A stretch of 64,000 bases of DNA from Streptomyces marinisediminis. GTDB lineage: Bacteria > Actinomycetota > Actinomycetes > Streptomycetales > Streptomycetaceae. The DNA lies in contig NZ_JAPKFL010000003.1 in assembly GCF_026262575.1 (NCBI RefSeq), positions 186,001-250,000 on the forward strand, read 5' to 3'. This document shows positions 44,571-53,712 of this stretch, piece by piece (within the stretch, counting starts at the first letter, position 1; every line of letters begins with the position of its first letter). The notes under the pieces were generated by a model, which saw only the letters and a list, made by a program, of their open reading frames with translations, made no database searches and had not been told where the DNA came from. A program made the position numbers and the translations under genes.

Positions 44571-44576
44571 CGACGG

Positions 44577-45473
44577 GTGGACACCTACGGCGCGGACCCC
44601 GGCGACGCTCCCCCCTACGACGCGGTGATCCTGGCCGGCGGGCGCGGCGCGCGGCTGGGCGGCGTCGACAAGCCGCAGCTCACCGTGGGCGGTCGCAGCC
44701 TGCTGGAGCGCACGCTCGCCGCCTGCGCGGACGCGGCGCGCACCGTCGTCGTCGGCCCTGGGTACCCCACCGGCCGCCCCGTGCGCTGGACCCGCGAGCC
44801 GAGCCCGGGCACCGGCCCGCTGCCCGCCCTGCACGCCGGGCTGGCGCACGTCACCGCCGACACCGTGCTCGTCCTCGCCGCCGACCTGCCCTTCCTCACC
44901 CCGGACGCCGTGCGCCGGCTGCGCGCCGAGCTGGCGGCCGCCCCGGCCGGCACCGACGCCGCGCTCGCCGTCCGCGCGGGCCGCGACCAACCGCTGCTCG
45001 CCGTCCACCGGACCGCGTCGCTGCGCCGCGCGCTCACGCTGCTGACGACCGGTCACGGCCGCCTGGAGAACCTGCCGCTGCGGCTGCTCACGGCCGAACT
45101 GGCCGTGCACCGCACCACGGCGGTGGACGCCGCCGACTGCGACACCTGGCAGGACATCGCCGCCGCCCGCGCTGCGATCAGGGAGCATGGACGTGTGCTC
45201 GAAGAATGGACTGCCGCGGTGAACGCGGAACTCAACCTCGACCTGGACGTCGACGTGCAGGCGGTACTCGACCTCGCCCGGGACGCGGCGCACGGCGTCG
45301 CCCGCCCCGCCGCACCCCTGACCACCTTCCTCGTCGGCTACGCCGCGGCCCGCGCCGGCGGCACGCCCGAGGACATCGCCGTCGCCGCCCGCAAGGCGGC
45401 CGCCCTGGCCGACCGCTGGGCCGCGGAGTCCCAGGACGGCCCGGCCCCCGGCAAACCCCCCACCAGCCACTGA
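44577..45473 (+). CDS. mobA: MobA-like nucleotidyltransferase fused to DUF6457
   Basis: 298 aa. Residues 15-200 are a molybdenum cofactor guanylyltransferase-like domain: VILAGGRGARLGGVDKPQL is the NTP-binding loop and LVLAADLPFLTPDAV the metal-binding AAD region. From about 205 a helical DUF6457 domain follows (EEWTAAVNAELNLDLDV, VDVQAVLDLARDAAHGVARP). It lies directly before moeA, so a role in molybdopterin maturation is likely; whether the product is MGD or MCD is not clear. Confidence 0.85.
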   Translation: MDTYGADPGDAPPYDAVILAGGRGARLGGVDKPQLTVGGRSLLERTLAACADAARTVVVGPGYPTGRPVRWTREPSPGTGPLPALHAGLAHVTADTVLVLAADLPFLTPDAVRRLRAELAAAPAGTDAALAVRAGRDQPLLAVHRTASLRRALTLLTTGHGRLENLPLRLLTAELAVHRTTAVDAADCDTWQDIAAARAAIREHGRVLEEWTAAVNAELNLDLDVDVQAVLDLARDAAHGVARPAAPLTTFLVGYAAARAGGTPEDIAVAARKAAALADRWAAESQDGPAPGKPPTSH

Positions 45474-45496
45474 CGGCGGCGAGGAACGTGACCGAC

Positions 45497-46828
45497 ATGA
45501 GCGACGACTTCGACGACGCCCTCGCCCTGGCCAACGGCTCCCGGCCGAGCCTGGGCGACGCCCACGGCCGCCCGGCCGTGCCCCGGGACCGCACCGCCGG
45601 GGCGCCGGGCCACCCGGACCCCGGCGGGGCCGGCGGCGGCCGCGCCGCCACCCCGTGGGACGAGGCCCGCGCCCTGGCCCGCGCCGCCCCCTCCGGCGGC
45701 GCGGTGCGGGACCTTCCGCTGGCCGAAGCGCTGGGCCACGTCCTCGCCGAGCCGCTGCCCGCCCTCACCGACCTCCCGGCCTTCGACACCTCCGCCATGG
45801 ACGGCTGGGCCGTGGCCGGACCCGGCCCGTGGGCGCTGGACCCCGACGACCCCGGCGTCCTCGCCGGGCAGACCCCCGCCCGGCTGCCCGACGGGCACGC
45901 CGTCGCCATCGCCACCGGCGCCCGCGTGCCGCAGGGAGCCACCGCCGTCCTGCGCACCGAGCACGCCTTCGCGGGCGGCGGCCGCATCACCGCCCCGGCC
46001 ACCCCGCCGCAGGGCGCCGACATCCGGCCGCGCGGCCAGGAGTGCCGGGCCGGGGACCTGCTGCTGCCCGCCGGCACCCCCGTCACCCCGGCGGTCCTCG
46101 GGATCGCCGCTGCGGCCGGGTACGACCGGCTCGTCGTCACCGGCCGCCCCCGCGCCCTCGTCCTCGTCCTCGGCGACGAGCTGCTCGACGCGGGCGTGCC
46201 CGCCGACGGCCGCGTCCGGGACGCGCTCGGGCCCATGGTCGGCCCCTGGCTCACCGCGCTGGGCGCCGAGGTCACCGCCGTGCGGCACGTGGGCGACGGT
46301 GCGCAGGCCCTGCGCACGGCGCTCACCGGCGCCGACGACGGGGACGGGCGGCCCGACCTCGTCGTCACCACCGGCTCCACCGCCGCCGGGCCCGTGGACC
46401 ACCTGCGCCCCACCCTGGAGCACGTCGGCGCCACCCTGCTCGTCGACGGCGTCGCCGTCCGCCCCGGGCACCCCATGCTGCTGGCCGCGCTGCCCGGCGG
46501 CGGACACCTCGTCGGCCTCCCCGGCAACCCGCTGGCCGCCGTCTCCGCGCTGCTGACCCTCGCCGCGCCGCTGGTGCGCACCCTCGCCGACCGCGCGCCG
46601 GACGAGGGCGACCCCGCGCCGGCCCGGCTGTCCGAGCGGGTCCAGGGCCACCCCCGCGACGCCCGGCTCGTGCCCGTCGCCCTCACCGGCGGCACCGCCC
46701 GTCCGCTGCGCTACCACGGTCCGGCTATGCTCCGGGGGGTCGCCTCCGCCGACGCGCTGGCGGTCATCCCGCCCGGCGGTGCCGGTGCGGGCGCCCCCGT
46801 CCACCTCCTAGGCCTCCCCCGGAACTGA
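45497..46828 (+). CDS. moeA: Molybdopterin molybdenumtransferase MoeA
   Basis: 443 aa. After a ~55-residue Gly/Pro-rich N-terminus, FDTSAMDGWAV (the DxSxMDGxA signature), IATGARVPQGATAVLRTEH and PPQGADIRPRGQECRAGD mark MoeA; VVTTGSTAAGPVDHL is the MoCF-domain motif and HLVGLPGNPLAAVSAL the conserved Pro loop. It inserts molybdate into adenylated molybdopterin. ATG 45497 has GAGGAA at good spacing; GTG 45488 is too close to it. 23 bases after the mobA-like gene. Confidence 0.92.
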   Translation: MSDDFDDALALANGSRPSLGDAHGRPAVPRDRTAGAPGHPDPGGAGGGRAATPWDEARALARAAPSGGAVRDLPLAEALGHVLAEPLPALTDLPAFDTSAMDGWAVAGPGPWALDPDDPGVLAGQTPARLPDGHAVAIATGARVPQGATAVLRTEHAFAGGGRITAPATPPQGADIRPRGQECRAGDLLLPAGTPVTPAVLGIAAAAGYDRLVVTGRPRALVLVLGDELLDAGVPADGRVRDALGPMVGPWLTALGAEVTAVRHVGDGAQALRTALTGADDGDGRPDLVVTTGSTAAGPVDHLRPTLEHVGATLLVDGVAVRPGHPMLLAALPGGGHLVGLPGNPLAAVSALLTLAAPLVRTLADRAPDEGDPAPARLSERVQGHPRDARLVPVALTGGTARPLRYHGPAMLRGVASADALAVIPPGGAGAGAPVHLLGLPRN

Positions 46829-46842
46829 CCGGTGACCTCCCC

Positions 46843-48027
46843 ATGAAGCTCAGCGTCCCGATCGCGGCGCGCCGGCGCAAGAACATCACCTACGCCGACG
46901 AGTACACGTTCCGCGTACAGCTCCCCCGGCAGCTCACCGGGCCGCTGATCCAGGTCGCCAAGCGGCTGGTCATGGCGCACGTCGTGCTGTTCGTCGCCGT
47001 CGCCGTCGTCTACCTGGACCGGGACGGCTACACGGACGCCGCCGGTGGCCGCATCGGGTTGCTGGACTCGCTCTACTACGTCACCGTCTCGCTCTCCACC
47101 ACCGGCTACGGCGACATCTACCCCGCCTCCGAGACGGCGCGGCTGCTCACGACGTTCCTCATCACGCCGCTGCGCATCCTCTTCCTGATCATCCTGGTCG
47201 GCACCTCCCTGGAGGTGCTGACCGAGCGCACCCGCCAGCAGTGGCGGCTGTCCCACTGGAGGTCCGTCGTGCGCGACCACACCGTCATCGTCGGCTTCGG
47301 CACCAAGGGCCGCTCGGCCGCCGAGACCCTGCTGACGGCGGGGGCCACCAAGGAGCAGATCGTGGTGGTCGACCCCAGCGCGAAGGTCATCGACGCCGCC
47401 AACGCCGACGGGTTCGCGGGTGTCGTGGGCGACGCCACGCGCAGCAGCGTGCTGGAGCGCGCCCGGCTCGACCGGGCCCGGCAGATCGTCATCGCCACCC
47501 AGCGCGACGACACCGCGGTGCTGGTGACGCTGACGGCCCGCCAGATCAACAAGCAGCTCAACATCGTCGCCTCGGTGCGGGAGGAGGAGAACGTGCCGCT
47601 GCTCAAGCAGTCCGGCGCCGACTCCGTGATCACCAGTTCGGGGGCGGCCGGGCGGCTGCTGGGCCTGTCGCTGATCAGCCCCAGCGCCGGTCACGTCATG
47701 GAAGACCTCATCCAGCAGGGCGAGGGCCTGACCCTGGCCGAGCGCCCGGTGACCAAGGCCGAGGCGGGCCGCTCGCCGCGCGAGTGCCCGGACCTGGTGC
47801 TGTCCGTCATAAGGGGCCACCGGCTGCTCAACTTCGACCACCCCGACGCGCGGGTGCTCCAGCCGCAGGACCGCCTCGTCGTCATCCGCCGCGCGCACGA
47901 CGAGCAGCCCGCGCCCAGGCTCCGCCGGCGGAGCGACGACGACGACACGGGTGAGCTGCGCACGCCGCCCAAGATGCAGCCCGCCCGGCGCGACTGGCAG
48001 GCCCCGCGGGACGACCTCGGGCAGTAG
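46843..48027 (+). CDS. Potassium channel with TrkA-N (RCK) domain
   Basis: 394 aa. A hydrophobic helix (MAHVVLFVAVAVVYL), the selectivity filter STTGYGDIYP, and a second helix (RILFLIILVGTSLEVL) form a two-helix K+ channel pore. The cytosolic RCK domain follows (VIVGFGTKGRSAAETLLTAG, then IVVVDPSAKVIDAAN), with NAD(H)- or nucleotide-binding GxGxxG, and ends in a TrkA-C-like part. A charged, disordered tail closes it. Starts 15 bases after moeA, so co-transcription is possible, but no functional link is obvious. Confidence 0.93.
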   Translation: MKLSVPIAARRRKNITYADEYTFRVQLPRQLTGPLIQVAKRLVMAHVVLFVAVAVVYLDRDGYTDAAGGRIGLLDSLYYVTVSLSTTGYGDIYPASETARLLTTFLITPLRILFLIILVGTSLEVLTERTRQQWRLSHWRSVVRDHTVIVGFGTKGRSAAETLLTAGATKEQIVVVDPSAKVIDAANADGFAGVVGDATRSSVLERARLDRARQIVIATQRDDTAVLVTLTARQINKQLNIVASVREEENVPLLKQSGADSVITSSGAAGRLLGLSLISPSAGHVMEDLIQQGEGLTLAERPVTKAEAGRSPRECPDLVLSVIRGHRLLNFDHPDARVLQPQDRLVVIRRAHDEQPAPRLRRRSDDDDTGELRTPPKMQPARRDWQAPRDDLGQ

Positions 48028-48033
48028 CCGGCG

Positions 48034-48065
48034 CCCGCCCGGGACCCCCGGAGCCGCCGGGCGGG
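48034..48065 (+). terminator. Terminator after the channel gene
   Basis: CCCGCCCGG (48034-48042) pairs with CCGGGCGGG (48057-48065); a nine-base stem six bases after the stop. Confidence 0.55.
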
Positions 48066-48151
48066 GGATTGCGGGACTCCAGTCGGGGCACGCGTACGGG
48101 AGCGTCGGCGTGCGGACACGTCGGCGTCACGGAGCCGTCCCGGGGAAGGAG

Positions 48152-48157
48152 TAGCGT
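48152..48157 (+). promoter_or_regulatory. -10 box, probable leaderless quinone oxidoreductase gene
   Basis: TAGCGT six bases before the ATG at 48164; no SD. Confidence 0.5.
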
Positions 48158-48163
48158 CAGGGC

Positions 48164-49171
48164 ATGCACGCGATCACGATTCCCGAGTTCGGCGGGCCGG
48201 AAGCGCTGACCTGGGCGGAAGTACCCGACCCCGAGCCCCGCGAGGGCGAGGTGCTCATCGACGTCGCGGCCAGTGCCGTCAACCGGGCGGACCTGCTGCA
48301 GCGCCAGGGACACTACCCGCCGCCGGAGGGCGCCCCGCCCTACCCGGGCCTGGAGTGCTCGGGGCGCGTCGCGGCCGTGGGCCCGGGCGTGGGGAACGCC
48401 TCCGCCTCGTCCGCCGCCGCGGGCGGATGGGCCGTCGGGGACGAGGTGTGCGCGCTGCTCAGCGGCGGCGGCTACGCCGAGCGCGTCGCCGTCCCGGCCG
48501 GGCAGGTCCTGCCGCTGCCCGAGGGCGTGGACCTCGTGACGGCCGCCAGTCTGCCCGAGGTCACGGCCACGGTGTGGTCCAACGTGTTCATGCTCGGCAA
48601 CCTGCGCCCCGGCGAGACACTGCTCGTGCACGGCGGCGCCAGCGGCATCGGCACGATGGCCGTCCAGCTCGCGAAGGCGGTCGGCGCGAAGGTCGCCGTC
48701 ACCGCGGGCAGCGCCCAGAAACTGGCGCGCTGCCGGGAGTTGGGCGCTGATATTCTCATCAACTACCGGGAGCAGGACTTCGTCGCGGAGCTGCGGTCCG
48801 CCACGGACGGCGCCGGGGCCGACGTGATCCTGGACATCGTGGGCGCCAAGTACCTGGAGCGGAACGTCAAGGCGCTGGCGGTGAACGGACGCATCGTGGT
48901 CATCGGACTCCAGGGCGGGGTGAAGGGCGAGGTGAACCTGGGCGCGCTGCTCACCAAGCGCGGCACGCTCGCGGCCACCTCCCTGCGCGGCCGCCCGGTG
49001 GCGGAGAAGTCGGCGATCGTCGCGGCCGTGCGGGAGCACGTGTGGCCGCTCATCGGCAGCGGGCGCGTGCGGCCCGTCGTCGACCGGACGCTGCCCCTGC
49101 GCGACGCGGCCGAGGCCCACCGGGCCCTGGAGCGCGGCGAGCACGTGGGCAAGATCGTGTTGACCCGGTGA
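48164..49171 (+). CDS. NAD(P)H-quinone oxidoreductase (PIG3-type MDR protein)
   Basis: 335 aa medium-chain reductase without structural or catalytic zinc ligands. AVNRADLLQRQGHYPPPEG and YPGLECSGRVAAVGPG are typical of the PIG3/QOR group; LVHGGASGIGTMAVQLAK is the nucleotide-binding loop (GxGxxG variant). An insertion of Ala/Ser at about 75-87 (NASASSAAAGG) is slightly unusual. Reduces quinones or alkenals with NADPH. Leaderless start as for several neighbours. Confidence 0.92.
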   Translation: MHAITIPEFGGPEALTWAEVPDPEPREGEVLIDVAASAVNRADLLQRQGHYPPPEGAPPYPGLECSGRVAAVGPGVGNASASSAAAGGWAVGDEVCALLSGGGYAERVAVPAGQVLPLPEGVDLVTAASLPEVTATVWSNVFMLGNLRPGETLLVHGGASGIGTMAVQLAKAVGAKVAVTAGSAQKLARCRELGADILINYREQDFVAELRSATDGAGADVILDIVGAKYLERNVKALAVNGRIVVIGLQGGVKGEVNLGALLTKRGTLAATSLRGRPVAEKSAIVAAVREHVWPLIGSGRVRPVVDRTLPLRDAAEAHRALERGEHVGKIVLTR

Positions 49172-49235
49172 CCGGCGACCGCGTCGTCACGCCGGGTGCG
49201 TGCCACCGCCCGAGATGCCGGACGGGGCACCCCGT

Positions 49236-49249
49236 GTGACGCTGGTCAC
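49236..49249. promoter_or_regulatory. Candidate Crp-type site
   Basis: GTGACGCTGGTCAC is a perfect palindrome matching GTGA-N6-TCAC. It lies about 130 bases upstream of the Pro-rich surface-protein gene at 49380, a usual distance for activation or repression. Confidence 0.35.
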
Positions 49250-49379
49250 TGGCCGGGGTGGGCCGAATGGAGGAACGAGGAAGGCGGCCGACGGCGCGGT
49301 CGGCACCGTCCGCGCCGGGGACGGACGAGAGCACCGAAAGCGACAAGTGCGACGCACGCGACGAAAGGGGTGAGACGCG

Positions 49380-50036
49380 GTGAGGGTGACGAGAACACGG
49401 AGCGCGGGCGTCGTCAGCCTGCTCGTCGGCGCCGCGGTCCTGCTGCCGGTCCCCGCCGTGGCCTCGGGACACACGACCCCGGGCCACCCGGACACGGGCC
49501 GGCCGAGCGCCAGCCACAGCCAGGCGAGCCCCACCCCCTCCGGTGACCCGGAGACGCCGCCGGAGTGGCTCCCCACCGAGGCCCCGCGGTTCCCGCCCCA
49601 CCCGGGGGCCGGGCCGGACGGCCCTCCCGAGTGGACCAAGCCCTCCGCGCCGCCGAGCTCGCCGACACCCTCGCCGAGCACCGAGCCCGCCTCCCCGGCC
49701 CCCAGCGGCAGCCCCCCACCGAGCGAGCCGCCCGCCCCGTCGCCCACACCGACCGAGCAGCGGCAGGACGCGGCCCCGCCGCCCGTGGAGCAGCGGCAGG
49801 CGCCGGAGCGCACCGACCACGGTCACCGCTGGGTGCCGCTGCCCGACGGGCCGCAGGAGACGTTCGGCTCCTACGACCTCTACGCCGACTACGCGGAGGA
49901 GAGCGAGGCCCGGCCCGAGCCGGTCGCCGCCGGGACCACCAGCGGGCCCGTGCTCCCCGTGCTCTCCCTCGGCGCGGGCCTGGCCTCCCTCGGCCTCGGC
50001 CTCGCCTTCATCGCCCTCCGCCTGCGCCGCGGCTGA
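49380..50036 (+). CDS. Secreted Pro/Ser/Thr-rich protein with C-terminal membrane anchor
   Basis: 218 aa from GTG 49380 with AAAGGGG upstream. Signal peptide (about residues 1-29, SAGVVSLLVGAAVLLPVPAV), a long Pro/Ser/Thr-rich wall-spanning region (30-150), a short conserved block (HGHRWVPLPDGPQETFGSYD) and a C-terminal helix (LSLGAGLASLGLGLAFIALR) with RLRRG tail. The layout is that of a surface-displayed protein anchored by its C-terminal helix; no sortase LPxTG is present. Function unknown. Confidence 0.75.
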   Translation: MRVTRTRSAGVVSLLVGAAVLLPVPAVASGHTTPGHPDTGRPSASHSQASPTPSGDPETPPEWLPTEAPRFPPHPGAGPDGPPEWTKPSAPPSSPTPSPSTEPASPAPSGSPPPSEPPAPSPTPTEQRQDAAPPPVEQRQAPERTDHGHRWVPLPDGPQETFGSYDLYADYAEESEARPEPVAAGTTSGPVLPVLSLGAGLASLGLGLAFIALRLRRG

Positions 50037-50529
50037 CCGCTCCCGCGCCGCGCGGAAGCGCCGCTCGGCGCGCCGCGCCCGCGCCGCACCCGCCGCACGC
50101 TCATGGCGGCACGGAGCCGCCCGGCTCCGTGCCGCCATGAGCATGCGGGCGCGGACGGGACGCGCGGATCGGCCGTCGCCCTGCCTCCGCGCGGGCTGCG
50201 GTCTGCACGGGGCGCGCGGGCGGGCCGCGGCGTGGCGTGCTGCGCGAGCCGGAGCCCGGGCGGGACGGCCGCCCGGTTCCCGGCGTCCACCGTGCGGTCC
50301 GCGCGGGGCGCACGGGGCGCGGCGGGGCCTTCGTCGCCCCGGCCCCGAGGGGCGGCCGGTACCTGGCCGGCGGGGTCGGCGGAGGACGGGCCGCCGCACG
50401 CCTGCGTGCCCGCCCGCGGCGCCGCACACCGGGGTTCCCGGAGCCGACGCGGCCCCGGCGCCGACGCGGCCCCCGGCCCGCCGGAGGCGTCCGGGGGCCG
50501 GGGGCCGCGGGTGGTGTGGTGGGGCCGGG
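50037..50529. other. 493-base intergenic region
   Basis: No credible gene. It holds a perfect inverted repeat at 50099-50142 and otherwise GC-rich, low-complexity sequence between the converging surface-protein gene and bpa. Open frames here have no motifs and atypical codon use. Confidence 0.6.
50099..50142. terminator. Perfect 21-bp inverted repeat, likely bidirectional terminator
   Basis: The left arm begins GCTCATGGCGGCACGG and the right arm is its exact complement ending CCATGAGC; only two bases separate them. Convergent position suggests a terminator; a processed hairpin or recombination site is also possible. Confidence 0.65.
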
Positions 50530-51072
50530 TTACAGGTACGGGCCGCTGCGGCCTTCCGCGCCCTGGGCCGGCTCGTCGGGGATCGCGCCGGGCGGCAGCG
50601 CGCGGCGCATCTGTTCGAGCTGGGCCCGCGCCGCCATCTGCTGGGCGAACAGTGCCGTCTGGATGCCGTGGAAGAGGCCCTCCAGCCAGCCGACGAGCTG
50701 GGCCTGCGCGATGCGCAGCTCCGCGTCGCTGGGCACGGCGTCCTCGGTGAAGGGCAGCGAGATCCGCTCCAGCTCCTCGATCAGCTCGGGGGCCAGTCCG
50801 TCCTCCAGCTCCTTGAGCGAGCTGCGGTGGATCTCCTTCAGCCGGGCGCGGCTCGCCTCGTCCAGCGGGGCGGCCTTCACCTCTTCGAGTAGCTGCTTGA
50901 TCATGCTGCCGATGCGCATGACCTTCGCGGGCTGCTCGACCATCTCCGTCACCGGCGTCTCGTGCGACTCGTCGTCGCCCTCGCCGCCGGGCTTGCCCAG
51001 CGCCATTCCGTCCGGGCCGACCACCAGGACGTGCGAACTCTCCTGCGACCGTTCGTTCATCGGCTGACTCAT
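50530..51072 (-). CDS. bpa: Bacterial proteasome activator Bpa/PafE
   Basis: 180 aa. Helical ring-forming protein (VMRIGSMIKQLLEEVKAAPL, then LERISLPFTEDAVPSDAELR, QAQLVGWLEGLFHGIQTAL) ending RSGPYL. The C-terminal GxYL is the motif that docks into the 20S proteasome (GQYL in Mycobacterium), opening the gate for ATP- and Pup-independent degradation of unfolded proteins. ATG 51072 gives MSQPMNERSQ; longer frames upstream lack similarity. Lies downstream of the second bkd operon, separated by a strong hairpin. Confidence 0.92.
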   Translation of the reverse strand: MSQPMNERSQESSHVLVVGPDGMALGKPGGEGDDESHETPVTEMVEQPAKVMRIGSMIKQLLEEVKAAPLDEASRARLKEIHRSSLKELEDGLAPELIEELERISLPFTEDAVPSDAELRIAQAQLVGWLEGLFHGIQTALFAQQMAARAQLEQMRRALPPGAIPDEPAQGAEGRSGPYL

Positions 51073-51191
51073 ACCCCCATTCTGCACGCCGACCCGCGGC
51101 CGGGCCGGTCCGTCCGACACCGGGTGCCCGGCGGGCCGCCGACCATGCGGCCCCGCGGTCGGCGGGACCGCGGGGGCCGCGGGTGGCGAAG

Positions 51192-51229
51192 GGGGCGCGG
51201 CCCGGCCCGAACGGGCCGGGCCGCGCCCC
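51192..51229 (-). terminator. Perfect 18-bp hairpin after the second bkd operon
   Basis: GGGGCGCGGCCCGGCCCG and its exact complement are separated by only AA. The stem begins just five bases past the E2 stop, an unusually strong terminator. Confidence 0.8.
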
Positions 51230-51233
51230 GCGC

Positions 51234-52694
51234 TCAGGACCAGGTGATCAGGCGCTTGGGGCGCTCCAGCACCGCGGCCACGTCGGCCAGCACCTTCGAG
51301 CCGAGCTCGCCGTCGACCAGCCGGTGGTCGAAGGAGAGCGCCAGCGTGGTGACGTGGCGCGGCTTGACCTTGCCCTTGTGCACCCACGGCTGTTCCCTGA
51401 CCGCGCCGAAGGCGAGGATCGCCGACTCCCCGGGGTTGAGGATGGGCGTGCCGGTGTCGACGCCGAAGACGCCGACGTTGGTGATGGTCACCGTGCCCCC
51501 GGCCATGTCGCCGGGCGCCGTCTTGCCCTCCCGGGCCGTGGACACCAGCTCGCCCAGCGCCCGCGAGAGCTCCGGCAGGGTCATGGCGTGCGCGTCCTTG
51601 ATGTTCGGCACGATCAGACCGCGCGGGGTCGCCGCCGCGATGCCCAGGTTGACGTAGTCCTTGTAGACGATCTCCTGGTTCTCCTCGTCCCAGGAGGCGT
51701 TCACGTCCGGGTGGCGCCGGATGGCCACGAGCAGGGCCTTGGCCACCAGCAGCAGCGGGTTCACCCGCAGCCCGGCCATGTCCTTGTCCTGCTTGAGCTC
51801 CTCCACCAGCCGCATCGTGCGCGTGACGTCGACGGTGACGAACTCGGTCACGTGCGGCGCGGTGAAGGCGCTGCTGACCATCGCGGACGCGGTCGCCTTG
51901 CGGACGCCCTTGACCGGGACCCGGCGCTCGCGGATGGCCGCCATGGACTGCGGCGCCACCTCCACCCGGTCGGCCCCGGCCGGCTCGGCCGCCGGGGTGG
52001 CGGGCTCCGGCTCGGCGGCCGGGGCGGGCGCGGCCGCCGCGTGCACGTCCTCGCGGGTGATGACGCCCTCCGGCCCGCTGGGGGTGACGCGGGCGAGGTC
52101 CACACCCAGGTCCCTGGCCAGCTTGCGCACCGGCGGCTTGGCCAGCGGCCGGGTCGCGGCGGGCGAGGTGGGCGCGTCCGGGGCGGGGGTGCCGGGGACC
52201 GTGCCGTTCAGCTCCGCCTGCAGCGCCTCCTTCGCGCCCTGCTCGGGCGAGGCGGCGGCCTGCTTGCGCGGCCGGCGCTTCGTCGACGCGGTGGACACCC
52301 CGTACCCGACGAGCACGGGTTGCCGCTTGCCCTCCTCCGGCTCCGCCGGCTCGGCGGCCGGGGCGGCGGGCTCCGGCCCGGCGGCGGGAGCGGACTCGGC
52401 GGCGGGTGCGCCGCCCGCGTCGGCCGGGCCCTGCCCGGGGTCGGTGTCGACGGTGATGATCGGCGTACCGACGTCCACCGTCGTGCCCTCGTCGAAGTGC
52501 AGCTCGCTGACCACCCCGGTGAACGGGATCGGCAGCTCGACGGCCGCCTTGGCCGTCTCCACCTCGCACACCACCTGGCCGTCGGTGACCTCGTCACCGG
52601 GCTTGACGTGCCAGGACAGGATCTCGGCCTCGGTCAGCCCCTCGCCGACGTCGGGCATCTTGAACTCGCGGAAGCGCTGCGCGTTCGCGGTCAT
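51234..52694 (-). CDS. bkdC: Ketoacid dehydrogenase E2, dihydrolipoyl acyltransferase (copy 2)
   Basis: 486 aa. Lipoyl domain (VCEVETAKAAVELP, Lys49), a Pro/Ala linker, a basic patch (STKRRPRKQAAAS), a peripheral subunit-binding domain (KPPVRKLARDLGVDLARVTP) and the acyltransferase core ending LSFDHRLVDGELGSK with catalytic His/Asp. The core has VGVFGVDTGTPILNPGESAI. ATG 52694 has GAGGAG at 10 bases; GTG 52700 is too close. Last gene of E1alpha-E1beta-E2. Confidence 0.94.
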   Translation of the reverse strand: MTANAQRFREFKMPDVGEGLTEAEILSWHVKPGDEVTDGQVVCEVETAKAAVELPIPFTGVVSELHFDEGTTVDVGTPIITVDTDPGQGPADAGGAPAAESAPAAGPEPAAPAAEPAEPEEGKRQPVLVGYGVSTASTKRRPRKQAAASPEQGAKEALQAELNGTVPGTPAPDAPTSPAATRPLAKPPVRKLARDLGVDLARVTPSGPEGVITREDVHAAAAPAPAAEPEPATPAAEPAGADRVEVAPQSMAAIRERRVPVKGVRKATASAMVSSAFTAPHVTEFVTVDVTRTMRLVEELKQDKDMAGLRVNPLLLVAKALLVAIRRHPDVNASWDEENQEIVYKDYVNLGIAAATPRGLIVPNIKDAHAMTLPELSRALGELVSTAREGKTAPGDMAGGTVTITNVGVFGVDTGTPILNPGESAILAFGAVREQPWVHKGKVKPRHVTTLALSFDHRLVDGELGSKVLADVAAVLERPKRLITWS

Positions 52695-52717
52695 CGTCAC
52701 GACTCTCCTCAGCCCTC

Positions 52718-53710
52718 TCAGTACGCCAGGGCGCGGTCGACGGCGTCGAGCACCCGGTCCAGGCCGGGGAGGTACTCCTCCTCCAGCCGGGCGGGGGGGT
52801 ACGGCGCGTGGAAGCCGCCGACGCGCAGCACCGGGGCCTCCAGGTGGTAGAAGGACCGCTCGGTGATCCGGGCGGCGATCTCCGCGCCGGCGCCGAGGAA
52901 CACCGGCGCCTCGTGCACGATGACCAGGCGCCCGGTCTTCTCCACCGAGCGCTGCACCGTGTCGAAGTCGATCGGTGAGATCGAGCGCAGGTCCACGACC
53001 TCCAGCGAGCGGCCCTCCTCCTCGGCGGCCGCCGCGGCCTCCAGGCAGGTCTTGACCATCGGGCCGTAGGCGGCGAGCGTCAGGTCGCCGCCCTCGCGGG
53101 CCACCCGCGCCCGGTGCAGCGGGGCCGGGATGGCGGAGGTGTCGACCGCCGCCTTGTCCCAGTAGCGCCGCTTGGGCTCGAAGAAGATCACCGGGTCGTC
53201 GGACTCGATGGCCTGGCGCATCATCCAGTAGGCGTCGCTCGCGTTCGAGGGCGAGACGCACTTCAGGCCCGCCACGTGCGCGAAGAGCGCCTCGGGCGAC
53301 TCGCTGTGGTGCTCGACGGCGCCGATGCCGCCGCCGTAGGGGATGCGGATGACGACGGGCAGCCGCACCTTGCCCAGCGCCCGGGCGTGCATCTTGGCGA
53401 GCTGGGTGACGATCTGGTCGTAGGCGGGGAAGACGAAGCCGTCGAACTGGATCTCGGCCACCGGGCGGTAACCGCGCAGCGCCAGGCCGATCGCGGTGCC
53501 GATGATCCCCGACTCGGCGAGCGGGGTGTCGATGACCCGGTCCTCGCCGAAGTCCTTCTGCAGCCCGTCGGTGACGCGGAAGACGCCGCCGAGCTTGCCC
53601 ACGTCCTCGCCCATGACCAGGACCTTGGGGTCGGCCTCCAGGGCCGAGCGCAGCGACTCGTTGATCGCCTTGGCGATCGGGAGCTGGCCGGAACTCTTCG
53701 CAGCAGCCAT
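52718..53710 (-). CDS. bkdB: Branched-chain ketoacid dehydrogenase E1 beta (copy 2)
   Basis: 330 aa. VLVMGEDVGKLGGVFRVTDG, DTPLAESGIIGTAIGLALRG and IPYGGGIGAVEHHSESPEAL are E1beta signatures, closely paralleling copy 1 at 42069. ATG 53710 is two bases after the E1alpha stop. Pairs with the E1alpha below in a 2:2 heterotetramer. Confidence 0.95.
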   Translation of the reverse strand: MAAAKSSGQLPIAKAINESLRSALEADPKVLVMGEDVGKLGGVFRVTDGLQKDFGEDRVIDTPLAESGIIGTAIGLALRGYRPVAEIQFDGFVFPAYDQIVTQLAKMHARALGKVRLPVVIRIPYGGGIGAVEHHSESPEALFAHVAGLKCVSPSNASDAYWMMRQAIESDDPVIFFEPKRRYWDKAAVDTSAIPAPLHRARVAREGGDLTLAAYGPMVKTCLEAAAAAEEEGRSLEVVDLRSISPIDFDTVQRSVEKTGRLVIVHEAPVFLGAGAEIAARITERSFYHLEAPVLRVGGFHAPYPPARLEEEYLPGLDRVLDAVDRALAY

Positions 53711-53712
53711 GG

